Of a DNA stretch of 64,000 bases, positions 10,946 to 23,600 are shown piece after piece. The stretch covers positions 19,251,048-19,315,047 of the forward strand of contig JAQMRL010000012.1 of NCBI GenBank assembly GCA_035578175.1. The letters run 5' to 3'. The first letter of the stretch is position 1; each line of letters begins with the position of its first letter. The position numbers and the translations under genes are program-made. The notes under the pieces were generated by a model that did not search any database, was not told where the DNA came from, and worked only from the letters and a program-made list of their open reading frames with translations. This DNA comes from Catonia carolina (taxonomy: Eukaryota; Arthropoda; Insecta; Hemiptera; Achilidae).

Positions 10946-11700
10946 CTAAAATAGGCTCTTTAGAAAAAAATACTTGAAATAAAAGTAATTTATTAATTTA
11001 AACGATTTTTTAAAAAAAAAAGTAATAAAATAAAAAAAAAAGTAATAAAATAAAAAAAAAAAAAAAATAAAATAAAAATAAAATAAATAAAAAATAGTAA
11101 AAGAAATAAAAGTAATTTATTAATTTAAACGATTTTGACGGGTTTATTAATTTTCTGTAACTTTAATTACATATACTTTTGTCTTAAAATTCACAGATTT
11201 TAATGATCAAAATACAGAAAATTACTAATTGACGCAAAACCAAGCATTAAAAACAAATGATTTGAATTAAAAGTTGTACGTTTTTTAATTTCCTACAACT
11301 TTGATTGTACACAATTTGCCCCTAAAATATGTATTAAGGCCATAATCTTAAACAAAAATTTACCACAAGAGCTCAGCCGACCCAAGAGTTTTAGCTGACA
11401 TGCCTATCTTGTAGGGCATAAATATGTAATGTAATAGGCCTAAATCAGGCTATTTTTAAAAAATCTAATTTTAAGAAAATCGCAAAAATAAAAAACCGCA
11501 CGATTTTTCGGTTAACCGATCTTGACTAAAATATTTGCGTCGGGTCCACTTGTGGTACCTAACTTAAGTTCTAATGTTCAACTTCGTACGAGTTTCCGTT
11601 CTTGAGATATTTTGTTCACAAACAGCGAACAGACAGACAGACACACACACACACACACACGCACATGCACGCAGACCAATCGGCAAGAGAAAGTAAAAAT
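10946..11700 (-). mobile_element. Family H element with A-rich expansion
   Basis: Degenerate copy ending in GGCAAGAGAAAGTAAAAA, with a CA tract at 11640-11662. Between two copies of one short direct repeat (about 10977-11009 and 11105-11137) lies nearly 100 bases of A-rich AAATAAAA sequence. Confidence 0.65.
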
Positions 11701-11734
11701 ATTTGTTAGAAAAATCTTTTATTGACGGTTTTAG

Positions 11735-11925
11735 TTTCCTACAAACTTATTCCACTTTTCTTCATAGTCGCAGTTAACTTCTAACGATTTTTGTATCATT
11801 GGACCAGCTTCTTTAATCCCTTTATAAAGAAGTTCGCCGCCAGGAAACTTAACCAGATGATAAAACGGCAGTCTTAAGATTCGTTGTCTTCAAATCGTTG
11901 TCCACCAAGCCAATGTTTCAAGTAT
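11735..11925 (-). pseudogene. Transposase-like remnant, relation to 12866-13246
   Basis: Minus-strand translation contains FPGGELLYKGIKEAGPMIQK and CDYEEKWNKF. About 120 bases of it are repeated in the opposite orientation at 13245-13370. A P-element-like C-terminus is possible but weakly supported. Confidence 0.3.
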
Positions 11926-11934
11926 AAATAGAGG

Positions 11935-12862
11935 AAAAATCTGGTTTAAAATACTCCCACAACTTTCTCTTGCCAATAAAAATAATGAACAAAATAATCT
12001 AACTTTAGTAATAAACGTTAGAAATAAACAAAAAAATTAACCTCAAAAAGCCTAATTTTAATCGTAAGTGAATGATACAAAATGGAAACCAACCTTAGTT
12101 TGGCTTAATAATACGAAATATCGCTCTTTGACGCTAAACTAGGCTCTGTAGAGAAAAATGCTTAAAACAAAAGTAGCAGATCTTTTCATTTTCTATAAAT
12201 TCTATTATGTACACTTTTGTCGTAAAATGCATGCTAAGGCCGAAATCTTAAAAACTCCATTTTTACAGGTTTTCATGAAAAAAAAACCCAGAAAATCACA
12301 AATTACCGCTAAACTAAGCGTTATACAAAGAAATGTTTGCATTAAAAGTTGTAGATTTTTAATTTGTCTACAACTTTTATTACATACCCTTTTGCCCTAA
12401 AATGCACATTAAGGCCGCAACCTTAAAACAAAACCATTTATTTCTACAAGAGCACAGCCTCCCCAAGAATTTCAGCAGACATGGCGCCTACCCTATCTTG
12501 CAGAGCATAAGAAATGTAGCAAACGAGGCGATTTAAAAAAATCGTAGGAGCCGTTTTTGAAAAAATTGCAAAAAAGTGAAAAATGACACGCATAAACTAT
12601 TGCTTCCGGTTGACCGATTTTGATGAAAATATTTGTGTCGGGTCCTTCAGAGGGTATCTAACTTACGATTCAAGTTTCAACTCCGTACGATGTTCCGTTC
12701 TTGAGATATTTTGTTCATACACAGACCAATCGCTAAAAACATGTTTTTTGGGTTCAGGCGGTCTGAAAACGTGTATATCCGATGAAAACTCAATTCCGAA
12801 AAATCGACATGAAAACAATACTTTTCTTCCTGAATATTTATATAGGCAAGAGAAAGTTAAAG
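11935..12862 (-). mobile_element. Family H element lacking a microsatellite
   Basis: Near complete, from AAAATCTGGTTTAAAATACT to ATAGGCAAGAGAAAGT. The microsatellite position holds only CATACACAGACC, so expansion is not required for a complete copy. Confidence 0.8.
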
Positions 12863-12865
12863 TCG

Positions 12866-13246
12866 CTAGATGCAAAATCCAGGATTGAAGGTTGGGTGAT
12901 CAGAAAGTTCCAAAAACTTTAATGTTCTTCTTAATTCAGGCTGCGGTGTAAGAAAGCGTGTTGTCATAGAGTACGACTGTTTCGGAAGACAATTTCCCGC
13001 GCCATAAATTTTGGATTGTGTTTCACAACACAAGTCAGCTGTAATGTTGTTGTTCCATGAATCAACAAAAACGGTAGCCGTCTTTTTCCAATTCAAGTAA
13101 GGAAATTGCTTTAATTTGTTTGTTTTGGTGGAATTGAATAAAGCCATTGCATCGAATACCGTTTTGTTTATGCATTGGTGTCGGATATCCATGTTTCCTA
13201 GCCTGTAACAATTTAGGAAGATCTCAATAGGTACTGCCGTTGTCAA
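12866..13246 (-). CDS. Uncharacterised 126-codon ORF, possibly transposon-derived
   Basis: An open frame of 126 codons with mixed, protein-like composition: MTTAVPIEIFLNCYRLGNMD, then FDAMALFNSTKTNKLKQFPY and TVFVDSWNNNITADLC, ending FNPGFCI. It is longer than most chance frames in this AT-rich window. The combination of a FDAMALFNS-like stretch with a later VDSWNN is reminiscent of P-element/THAP9 transposases, but I see no catalytic motif and no THAP domain. It starts immediately after a family H copy, and a sequence just upstream of its start is repeated inverted at 11746-11870. Probably a transposase fragment; a host exon cannot be excluded. Confidence 0.35.
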   Translation of the reverse strand: MTTAVPIEIFLNCYRLGNMDIRHQCINKTVFDAMALFNSTKTNKLKQFPYLNWKKTATVFVDSWNNNITADLCCETQSKIYGAGNCLPKQSYSMTTRFLTPQPELRRTLKFLELSDHPTFNPGFCI

Positions 13247-13384
13247 TTAGTTCAATTCCCAGGCGAGGAACTTCTATGCTAAGGTTTTAAAGAAGCTGGT
13301 GCAACGTTACGAAAAAGTGAACTGCGACAATGTAGAAAAGTGAAGTAGGATTATAGGAAACTAAAAACGTTATTTTTTTACCCA

Positions 13385-13639
13385 ATGAGTTGAGAAAGGT
13401 ATGACGTGTTAATGAGGTGTAGTCTTGTACAGACACAGGCTGACCATTCGTGAGAGAGTAGACCTACGGTTAATTGAACCCCGACAATCGATTTACACCG
13501 GTAACCACTGTCTAGTATTCAAATCAGTATATTCAAAGTACACAGTATAAAACCTTTATTAGAATTAAAACCAGGAACCTTCGTCTCCGAAAATCAGCTG
13601 ATAAATAGCTGACTCGGGGCGATGACTTTACCTCTACGC
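13385..13639 (-). repeat. tRNA-derived SINE, family A (second copy)
   Basis: Shares the body of 7300-7610 (GGTTAATTGAACCC, CCAGGAACCTTCGTCTCC and CAGCTGA blocks in + reading). The head region is cut or altered where a hAT-like element begins at about 13640. Confidence 0.55.
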
Positions 13640-14303
13640 CAGGTTTACACAACCTTTTTGTAACGGTGGGCCAATTAGGCCTAATTACTAATTTTCGAGC
13701 CGGGCCGCAGGACAAAATTGCTATAGTTTAACAATTGGTAAACGTCTTATTTACTTGTGGTTAAATTTTAAAAACCAATTATTTTGTGGTACGGTGAACC
13801 ACGAAACTATATAATATTGTAATTCAACTTTGTATAGCCTACATATCTGAATCAACGTTCTCAAGAGGTCAGCAATCCTCCATCGTTGATTGATAAATAT
13901 TGTTCAATGTCTATTTGAATGTCTGTAGTTGATATTTTCAAAGTTGATTCCAAGTGACCGTCTGTTAATCACGTACGAGCTTTACATTTTATAGTTTTCA
14001 TTAACGAAAAAGCATGTCCACAAATAAAAGAAGGCTTCTACCGAACAAACACGAAAGTTTAAAAAAAGTCTTCGCGGTTGGTAATTTTTGTAGAAATCTA
14101 ATGAAACATTTTAGGTATTAAATAAAATTGTGTGGGTAACATTTAATGTCAGCATCGCACTGTTGTTTGGTACAATATTGTGCTGGCCTTTTACTATAAA
14201 ATAGTATTTAGTTTCACTAAATTTAAGATAACATTTTAAAGTGGGCTGTGGGCCGCAAAAAACAAGTCGGGGACCGCATGCGACCCACGGTTGTGCACCC
14301 CTG
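13640..14303. mobile_element. hAT-like nonautonomous element
   Basis: Right end, read inward, is CAGGGGTGCACAACCGTGGG with CCCGC-rich sequence, a typical hAT-type terminus; the left end CAGGTTTACACAACC matches it imperfectly. No 8-bp duplication is evident, so the left boundary is uncertain. No transposase is present. Confidence 0.5.
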
Positions 14304-15060
14304 GAGGGATCTTAAACCTCAATAATAATATTTTTAACTATTTTTTAATCGACTAAACTGCCCTTACTTTACGATATCCCTTAAATTTACAATAATTGTA
14401 AATTAAAATTTAAAACTTTTCAATAATTGTAAATTAAAAATTTAAAACTTTTCATTTGAAGATGACAAATCAAATTTTGAAATAGGGAAAGACGAAATTT
14501 TTGGAAACACTGTCGTTTTCGTGTTGGCTCGCTGAGAAATACTTAAAAAATTTAATAACAGAATGAAATGTCATAATGAGTAATTTAATCTTGAACAATT
14601 AAAACCAATAAAAAAGTACTAATATTAATGAAGGAAATAGGTTTTTTCCTTACCGTATTTAATTTTAGAAACAAGAGTCTTAATTATTTAAGAAAGAATT
14701 AGAGCGTTAACTCTGGTAGCAGAGTGGAGTTGTTTAGTTTTGTAACTATGTGTTCTATTTTAAAAGTAGACGTAAGGTACTACAGTCTGAATTAGTTAGA
14801 AACAAGAACAAATTTTGTAGTTTTAGTTTATTAGTAGTGCTGAAGTTAATTCTAAAGAATCCTGTGTAAAAATATGACAAGAAATAGGCCTAATAATAGC
14901 ATTTTTACTAAAAATATATAATCATTATATTTCTCACCACATACATAAAATAATAAAAAAATATACGTAAAAGAAATTATAGTGTTTTAAAAAATACTCC
15001 ACGATTTTAATTAAGAATAATAAAAGAAGATAGAAATCTCTAATTTTAATCAACTATTAC
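14304..15060. other. AT-rich sequence, no gene recognised
   Basis: No transposon or coding signal seen. It lies upstream of the candidate promoter. Confidence 0.4.
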
Positions 15061-15072
15061 ATTAGTCAGACA

Positions 15073-15200
15073 TGACGTCATATTACACATAGTGCTGCTG
15101 TAATTCTGCAGCGGTTGTATTTGTGACTAACCAATTGTTTATTGGTTAGCAAATGTGTGATTATTCTCGAGGGATAAAATAAATACAAGAATTAGGTAAG
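15073..15200 (+). promoter_or_regulatory. Candidate Ral promoter and noncoding exon 1
   Basis: This block holds a perfect CRE (TGACGTCA, 15073-15080), a 9-bp perfect inverted repeat made of CTAACCAAT (15127-15135) and ATTGGTTAG (15141-15149) that gives two opposed CCAAT boxes, and a strong splice donor TTAG then GTAAGTT (exon end 15195). It sits in a repeat-poor stretch about 5.4 kb upstream of the Ral ATG, which has an acceptor before its coding exon. CRE plus CCAAT is a common promoter pairing; the link to Ral is inference. Confidence 0.35.
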
Positions 15201-17884
15201 TTATCAAGTATTGTTATTAAAAATATCTGAAAATGATTCTACACTTAATATTTAATAAGTGTGCCTTATATTTTGAGTTAAGTTAATACAAATCAATTTA
15301 TATTTTCTTCCGCGATTGAAAGGTTTAATGTAATTATTGGTAACACAGCTTGCATTGTCGTTTAGGCAACGCCTCTATTTCTGTCAAGTTTTATGAGTAT
15401 TTTGAATTAATATTTATATTTTATTTGTATTATATAGTTTATGGTTGAGTATTTCATTTAATTATATCAAATGTAAGTACTGGTTTGATATTTTTTTACT
15501 TAAATTACGGATAGCAACGTTGAACAAAATGGTCAATACAAACTTAACCTATTATTTTTGGTTGGTAATTTTTTTAGCATTGTTGTAGTATTTCGACTGA
15601 CATTTCGGTAATGTATTAAAGAAAAATGTAACGTTATTTTAGATAATATCTGTAACGATGTGATGTGAACTTTTTCTATATTATCACACAATGCCGTCCG
15701 TAGTTCTCTGACCAGCATTTAGAAAGTAGGATACTAGAATTTGTTACCGCAGTAGGATTTGAATAAATAATACAGTTGTATTCCGGATCGTATAAAATCT
15801 TGTTTGTTTATTTTTTGTCGGTTTATTTTATAGGATGTCATTTTTCTTGAATTATTAGCATTCGAGTTTTAACATCTTGACATTTAAAATGTAAGTTCGT
15901 TAAAAATGAAAGTTTTTGTTATTTAAATAAGCCCTACTTATTTCATTTATTGGAAAACTGAAATTTTAATGAGTTTTTTAAAATGTGTTATTATTTTAGC
16001 CGGAAATTAATTAATGTTATTTAAATAATGTTAATTTCTTTTAGTTTGGTTACCTAAAGAAATATCTTAAAAAAGTTTTCTAATTATTTTTTTTAAAGTA
16101 AAAGTTTAATTCTTTGAATGATATTTATATTTCATAAATTTTCATTATGTATTTATTAATTTGTTAATTATAATTAACTAAAGGAATCAACAGATAAGGT
16201 TATTTTCAAGTTTATAGCTAACTTGACATTTTTAACAAATAATTTCTTATTTGTTCCTGTTACATAACATAACTAAAACTCTGCTGATTAATTTAATAAA
16301 ATATAATATGAAGATCATCCAAATGATGCTTCATATTTTTTTGTGTAGTTTATTTCAAAATTATGTGATTATTGTTTTCATAGTGTGTAACTTAACATGT
16401 TAATCCTGAAGTTAATTTCTACTCCATTATTTCTTTAACCTCCTTTGTTGAACGTCAGGTAGGTGAGATATACATAAATTCTTTTAAATAGGTCATTTAT
16501 TATATTTGTCATTATTTACATAAATTTGTCTGAAATGCGTTCATGCTATTTATTAATGATATAAGGGATTCACAAATTATTTTTTTATTCTTTATTTTAA
16601 ATTTGGAACAATATAATTCTGTACAATTACCAAACATTATTTGGTCAAATGTTTGAAGCTAATTTAACTAGATGGAATGTACAAGTTCAGTGTGGTTGTA
16701 TAATATATACTTAATGTAGGTGTCTGTATTACTGTACGCTGTCTCATTTGCGCACAGATTCTCGTTTAACACACTCATTCAAACAAACAGTTCGGCTTCC
16801 TTGCTATGCTACCTAATTCTCATATTAGCACATCCACTGCACTAAATTATCTCTGTTCTCTTATATTTAAAATTATTAATTTTTTCAATCACTATTCTTT
16901 TTGAGATTGGATACAAAACAGTTTAATTTGGGTAGTATGCCACAGTAGTATTTTAGGTACTTATACAATAAACTGACTTATCAACCTCAGGTTACTTAAG
17001 CATTAAAAATAACAAAAGATACAATATTGAACAAACGTTTAAAATTTAATTTATAATTTACATGAGATTATTATTATTATTTACATATTTCTGTTACTGC
17101 CAGAATGCAGCAATGTCATTGAGGAGTGTCAGGTAGCGAATTCCGTTGCTGCCAAACGCCGCATTTATTCTCCACGGTAAGAATCCAAAAGTCATAGCGA
17201 GTTCTGCGTTTCCTATTTTGGTATTTTGTTGATCCCTACATGAGTTCTCACTGAGTATTCACGTCAGTTTCAGGTTCAATGAAATTATATTTCACAGTGA
17301 AGTGTTGAAAACCAGTGTCTTCTAACTCCTCTGTTTTGTATCCTTCAGCAGTCGGAAATTATTGTGCTATACCTTGGACAATTCGAATTGGCACAAGCTG
17401 CTTCAGTGTTTATCTACTCCACTCTTTGCCCCTCGTCATGAAACGACTGTACAGTCACAAAAGTATACAATTGCTACTGTAATGTACGGCTCACGCACAA
17501 TTACTACGCTTTGTTTTCACGTTGTTCTTAATATGAATCTGTCCGACATAATGATGTGACTAATATTTTGTTTTCATATATGATTTTCTGTTCATTATAA
17601 TATATTCAGATCAATTTGTTTAATTCAGTTGCGTGTGTCTGTAGAGTATAGTTAAGGGAGTTTTTGCAGTTTAGTTCTTGTAATTTATAATTTAAATTTT
17701 TACTGGGACAAATTAAATACATTATTTTAAAATGAAATAATTATTTGTAAGTTTATCCATTGTAATAAGGTTGTAAGCATTTGCGTACATTAAATTTGTA
17801 GACCTTGTTGAAATAGGTTATGGATATACTTTATGCGGAACTGTGTGTACATGTAGAGCAAGCGTTGTGCCAGTTCAAATTGTC
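15201..17884. other. AT-rich sequence, no gene recognised
   Basis: About 2.7 kb without convincing coding potential or recognised repeats. Short frames such as 17362-17559 look like chance. If the promoter call is right, this is the first, untranslated Ral intron. Confidence 0.4.
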
Positions 17885-17985
17885 CACAGTATAATGTTAA
17901 ACCACCTCACTTCTCTTTACTTAGTAAAGCCCCTAGTGGTTCAAACCGGACTTTCAGCTGATCACCCAAACAACTTCTAATGTTT
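17885..17985 (+). repeat. SINE-like family B, 3' fragment
   Basis: Matches the 3' end of family B: AAACCACCTCACTTCTC, then GTGGTTCAAACC and CAGCTGATCACCCAAACAAC. Confidence 0.6.
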
Positions 17986-18057
17986 ACAATAGTAGGCCTA
18001 CATTGTTTTCTTAGTGTTCATTTCGATGTTTCGAGTGTTTATTTTTTTTAATGATTT

Positions 18058-18277
18058 CTTTTTACTTTCTCTTGACCTGTATGTATATGTAGGGAAAGAA
18101 AGCATCTCTTCATGTCAATTTTTCAAAATCGAGTTTTCACCAGATATGAACTTTTCAGGCCCCCCTAAACTCAAAAAACATGTTTTTAGCGATTGGTGTG
18201 TGTGCGTGAGTATGTAAACAAAATATCTCAAGAACAGAATAGCGTTCAAGATTGAAACTTGGAACTGAAGTTAGATA
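18058..18277 (+). mobile_element. Family H 5'-end fragment
   Basis: Begins TTTTTACTTTCTCTTGACCT, keeps the hairpin region and a short GTGTGTGTGCGTG tract, and stops after the AACTTGGAACTGAAGTTAG block. The core and 3' end are absent. Confidence 0.75.
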
Positions 18278-19640
18278 CCAACCTGACCTGGTTCAATGTG
18301 CAGTTGAATTTGAACTATTCCAGTAACCTGAGGGGTGGTCGGTTTAATGCATAAGTACTGTATTTTACAAGTCAAGCTATCTATACTTTGTCAGCTAAGC
18401 TGAGACCTGATCAAAACAGTTTTAAAGAATAATTACGTAACACGATCCATCCAAAAGTTTTACATTCGTTATACAGGAAATTTACAACTGTTAATTTTGT
18501 AATAATTAATTCACATTCTTATTATAATTAAAATCTTATTATGTACATTTATTTGTGACTAGGCTTAATGTTGTTAAATTGTAAACAAAGTACTGTAACA
18601 GGTTATCTTATTGTAATTGTTCTTCACCTGATAAAACTTCATCAGATGACGCACATCATCCTCGTTGTCACTACTTTAATCGTGTTCCAAATTTACAAGT
18701 TTTTCTACCTGAACTTTGCTCAAAGTATTTAAATCCCACATGTGGTTCTCCTCCTTTTTCACGTGAGCTACATAGTTTTCCACTTATCAACGGATAGGCC
18801 TATTATAGAAATTCCAATTTCAGAATGTTTCCTTACTTCTTGGAGCTTAAATGTAAATATTATTAGCAGCCACGTAATTCTTCACCTGAGGATTCAGGTG
18901 AAGTAATTCTTCTCACTACTTAATAGGATTCAGGTTAGAGTGGTACGGTGGCAATCGTAGCACTGTACAGTTGCTTGCCTTTGCCAGTTCATCTACTTTA
19001 TAGAAATTAAATTTAGGTTTAATCAATTTCAACTTTCAACATGATATTGTTGAATTGTACCACTTAAACATTTTAACCAGTCATTTATCGTATTTTTTTT
19101 AGAAGATGGATTAGAAATCTTTTCCTTTCTTACTGAATGGTAGGACAAACAAACATTGTTCATTACAATTAGATAAGTATAAATAAATTTAAACAAAGGA
19201 CTGATTCAATTGCTAGTACAGCAGCTACTGAAATGTAGATTATTGGAATTGTTTTATAGGAGGCTTTATAGAAATTAAAACAGGCAACGGGTGGGTGCCA
19301 GCCATTCGGTTACACGTAGCGTAGACACAACAGATCCAACCTTACTTGGTAAAATGTTGTTTACAGTAGTTCTCAACTTAAAAGAAATAAGTATAAACAA
19401 ACGTCCAATAAAACCAAATCCATTGTTTATTCAAAATAACATAAGTGTGTTTGTGTTTTTGCAATGTCATCTGTCTGTATGTTGATGTACAAGTTTGTAA
19501 TGTTTAAGAAAACTGATTCACTCAACTGTGAGATACTTTCTTTAATTCTATTCTTGAGTGCAAGAAGTTTTGCATTAATAGAAATTTATTGTCAGATTGT
19601 GAAGTTTATGGTGTTCATGCTTTGAGTGACTGTAAAGTTC
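18278..19640. other. Unique AT-rich sequence, no gene recognised
   Basis: No coding exon, RNA gene or repeat that I can support. Confidence 0.4.
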
Positions 19641-19653
19641 AAAGTGTGAGAAA

Positions 19654-19985
19654 ATGTTCATGGACAGGCGGGTCAATATGTCCTTAGGTTTTTTTGATAA
19701 TCAGCCTTGCCCTGGTCGAACTTCTCTGATGAAGATTTGGTTCGTAATGAGGACAACAAAATTCGAGGGTCAAACACCTGCCAGAACCTGCCCAGAACTT
19801 GCGCCCAGTGACTTTTACTTGTTTCGGTACTTAAAGGAATTCCTGGGTGGTCAACGGTTCAATGACAATGTAGAAGTGTAAATTTCATTACATGAATTTG
19901 GGTTTCTTCATAGGCAACGGATTAATTTGACATTAGAATTCAAAAACTTGTTGAGCGATATGACAAATGTTTGAACAAAAATAGA
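19654..19985 (+). pseudogene. Mariner transposase C-terminal remnant
   Basis: Contains CPELAPSDFYLFRYLKEFLG followed by GQRFNDNVEV, the SPDLAPSDFHLF-type motif around the last catalytic Asp of mariner transposases. After a stop, degraded homology continues as FKNLLSDMTN to about 19980. No upstream catalytic region is identifiable. Confidence 0.7.
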
Positions 19986-19992
19986 AATTATG

Positions 19993-20174
19993 TAAAAAAA
20001 ATTATTTATTTTTTGTTTTACATCTGACTATTTTGCAATTTCTGTTAATGCGGACAGTGGAGAATGATGATATATAAAAATGAGTGATGGAAAAATGCCA
20101 GACCTGGACGGGAATTGAACCAGGGACCCCAGTGTAGAAGCCAGTTGCGCTAACCACTACGCCAAGGGGCCGGC
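19993..20174 (-). repeat. tRNA-derived SINE, family C
   Basis: Minus strand: GCCGGCCCCTTGGCGTAGTG, A-box GTGGTTAGCGCAACTGG, B-box GGTTCAATTCCCG, GGTCTGGCATTTTT, ATCACTCATTT and a 3' A-rich tail. About 170 bp, with three other copies in the window. Confidence 0.8.
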
Positions 20175-20469
20175 AGTTGATAGATGTATATTTTAATTAT
20201 AGTTACAGTATTTTTTTCTTATTAAAAAAATGGAACTTATTTAAAAAATATCTCTTGTACAATATTTCTTCGTGGCTTTTTTGTTTAATATCTGACTGTT
20301 TTGCACAAAAATGCGAATTTAGACAATTCCATTCTGTAATATGGATAGAACAAGAGAAATCAGACAAATGTCAACTGGCTTAAGTTTCGCCCTACATCTT
20401 AAAATCTTTTGTTTTTATTTAAAATTTATTTATGTTTAAAATTTTTTGTTTTATTTCTTTTTGTTCCAG

Positions 20470-20557
20470 AGGCACTAACCCATCCATAACCTACTCTAGT
20501 ATTAGGCAACTACTATTAGGTTTAATTTAGCTCTACAATTATAAAGATCAATTAACC
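20470..20557 (+). other. Ral: Probable 5' UTR part of Ral exon
   Basis: A pyrimidine-rich tract ending in TTGTTCCAG at 20469 is a strong acceptor 88 bases before the Ral ATG. It suggests that the first coding exon begins with untranslated sequence spliced to an upstream noncoding exon. No transcript evidence is available. Confidence 0.5.
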
Positions 20558-20662
20558 ATGTCAAAGAAGCCTAGCACGCAGCCTGCGCTGCATAAAGTTA
20601 TTATGGTTGGAAGTGGAGGTGTTGGAAAATCTGCGTTAACGTTACAGTTTATGTATGATGAA
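20558..20662 (+). CDS. Ral: Ral coding exon 1
   Basis: Encodes residues 1-35, from MSKKP through the P-loop to FMYDE. It ends at a consensus donor (GAA then GTAAGT) in phase 0. Intron 1 (20663-27111) is 6.4 kb and carries a decayed CR1-like LINE, a SINE and two local tandem duplications. Confidence 0.96.
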
Positions 20663-23600
20663 GTAAGTGCAGATAAATAATTTCTTATTTATAAAAATGA
20701 CTTTGGCTGTTAACAGTTTTGCTGTTTTTCTCTTTTTAAATTGCTTCCAGGAGACTCCTGGGGGGAGTATCGAACATATCAAGAAGTTATAACACCTGAA
20801 ATACGTATTACGATCACACATTGTTCTACTACTACTACTATTTAGAAAGAAATTCTTGGGCCCAAATTATCACAACATTTTAAAAATTGGGGTATTTATT
20901 GATGTATTTTTCCCCGCATAAGTAGGTTTTTGTTGAAACAATTATGTGGTGTGGTTAGCCACATAATCGTTTCTGTTTCTTGTGTTATGATAGTGGATAT
21001 TGAATTTTTGCGTAAAAGTATTTTACCTAACATTCTTTATCATCTCAAAAATGTAGAGTGAGGGAACTGTAAGCAATTTAAGCTCCTTAAATAGTGGTCT
21101 GCATGAGGTGAGCAGCTTAGCTTCCACTATGCACCTAATAGCTTTTTTGAATTTTAAAAACCCTCATATTACTCATTCTAGAATTATCCCATATTAAAAT
21201 AACAGATATGAGACAGAATTAAACAATGATAAGCTACCATTAGTATTTTTTATCATTTAATCTGGAAATTTGTTTTCATGCAAATACCTCAGATTTTACT
21301 ACAAACTTAATTGGTATAGAAATCCCTAGACAATTATCTATCTAAAATTATTCCTAGAAACTTCACACTATTTTTACTTGCTCTAGACTATTATGAATAA
21401 ATACATCCACTTTTCTACTTTCTTTAACGTTATGTTTGATTTTGAACACCAAGTATTGAAATTTTTCCATTAACTGTTAATACATTTGATTCAAGAACTG
21501 TATGATGGACTCTATATTAACATGTGTTTCTACTTCAAGATAATCTACCAGTAAACTTTTGATTACTGAACTACCATCAGCAAACAATGAAGCTCTGCCA
21601 TTAAGTATGACTTCGGGTAACCTATTAATGTACAATAGAGACAAAATTGGATCTAAAACTGACCCTTCTGGAACGCTTGCTTTGACTTCAAGCTTTCCAG
21701 ATACTTTCTTTGTAAGTTTACTCCTAACGACTATAAAATTAAATTGTTCATTAAAGGTATTCCTATGTGATTTAAACTCTTGAGCATACATCTCTAACTT
21801 TAGATTTTATTTTCAAAATTTTCCTCGTAACCCACTTATCTGTTTCACTTACAATATTTTTTACGTTACTTTTTCAATTGGACAACAATTATTATAGTGA
21901 AATTTTAATGTTTCAATAAAATTGACATTTCTGATGAATTTCTGAAGAATTTATAAGTCTTCCAATCCTCTTTAAACAAACTGTAATAAACAATTAATAT
22001 TCCCTTGGTCATCCTGCCTAATTTATTTTTGTTTTGGTACATGACTGCCTAAATGCTTAATTTCTAATACTTGGTAGCCGTGATCAGAGAGCTCCGATCC
22101 CCTTAACCTAACCTGACAACTATCAATATTTGTTAAAATATTATCTATGATAGTTAGTGAGTGACTAGTAATTCTTGTATAACTATTTACTTTATATTAA
22201 GATTGTTCATTTTCACAATATCCCTAAACTCTTCAGCCATTTTACTTTGAACAACAAAATTTACATTAAAATCACCCAGAACTACCACTTTTATATATTG
22301 TTCTGTTAAAAATTCCAGTAGTTCTCTTAATGATGTACAAAATTGATCCCAATCACCATTAGGGGATCTGTAAACACCCACTTCAGCAATCTTTTCGCTC
22401 ATTTCCTTTCTAACTTCTACCCCCACTACTTAAATAACCATTTCCTGAGAAAACCGCTCTAAATAAGGTCAGTTATGAGTGTCAAGTTTCTTGCTTGAAT
22501 TAGCTACTATACAAACCCCTACACTTTAGCACATTTTCCTTCAATATTAAGCAGTACCCTGAAAAGCTTATTATTAGTGACATCTTGTTACTTTTTAACC
22601 TTTGTTCCATTAATACCACTATATCTGGTTTTCAGAACTTAAAAATACTTCTTATCTATTCTATTATTTAAGTATTGCATATTTTGATGTAAAATAGAGA
22701 AGTGTGATGAATTATTTTCCTGCACTTGGTTGTGTAACTTATTTTGATTATCTACATATGTATTCTAATTTTGAAAGTTGGTCGTAGCCTAGTTATACTA
22801 ACTTGGCATCAGATGAACCTAACCTACCATTAGCGCAACTGGCTTCTTTGGCAGGGTCCCGGGTTTGATTCCCGGTCAGGTCTGGCATTTTCATCACTCA
22901 TTTTCATTTATCATCCTTCTCACCATTAGCAAAAATTGCAAAACAGCTTGGAAAACCAAAAAAAAAAAAAAAAAAAAATAACCAACCATTAATGTTTTGA
23001 AAAAGCTGTGATCTCTTCTTCAGTAACTGAAGAACTTTTTAAATTTCTCCGATAAAACCAAATTTTCATTTCTTATCTCTTTACCCCTTGTTTCTGCTCA
23101 CTTATTAAAAAAGTCTCTTTAGTTTTTAATTTATCTGGGAGTTAACTCGTGACAAGGGAAGCTAACCTACCAGACTGATTCAAATGCAAGCCATGATTAG
23201 TATAATCAGTACGATTAAGCCTTTCAGTGAAATTAATTTTAATCCTGTGTACTGTTTTATTTTCTAAGCTATTAAGTTTTTTTATAAATATCACAGTTCA
23301 TTTTATTTATTAATTTGTTTAGCTCTGGCTTATGTCAAAAGAGAATAGTATTTATGATTGAATTTGTTTTGTTACTCATTGTAAAAAATTCTTCAATTAT
23401 GTTTAGAAATTGAGGGGCCATCTTTAAAATTGTTGGAATTGATATAATTAGTTCCTCCATGAATTATTAAATATTCGTTCTTGTTAAGGCTTTTTAAATC
23501 ATGTCTTTAACTGACTTTACTACTTTTAGAGGGGCATATGGCGTAAAAACTACATTAACATCAAAATTGTTTAATTGTTTACTTAACAATTCACAGCACC

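Noticed and set aside
12158..12400. Open frames repeated in many family H copies (for example 8471-8668, 12158-12400, 51656-51862)
   Set aside because: They differ between copies, are broken in most, and have no shared protein motif. They follow from AT-rich repeat sequence.
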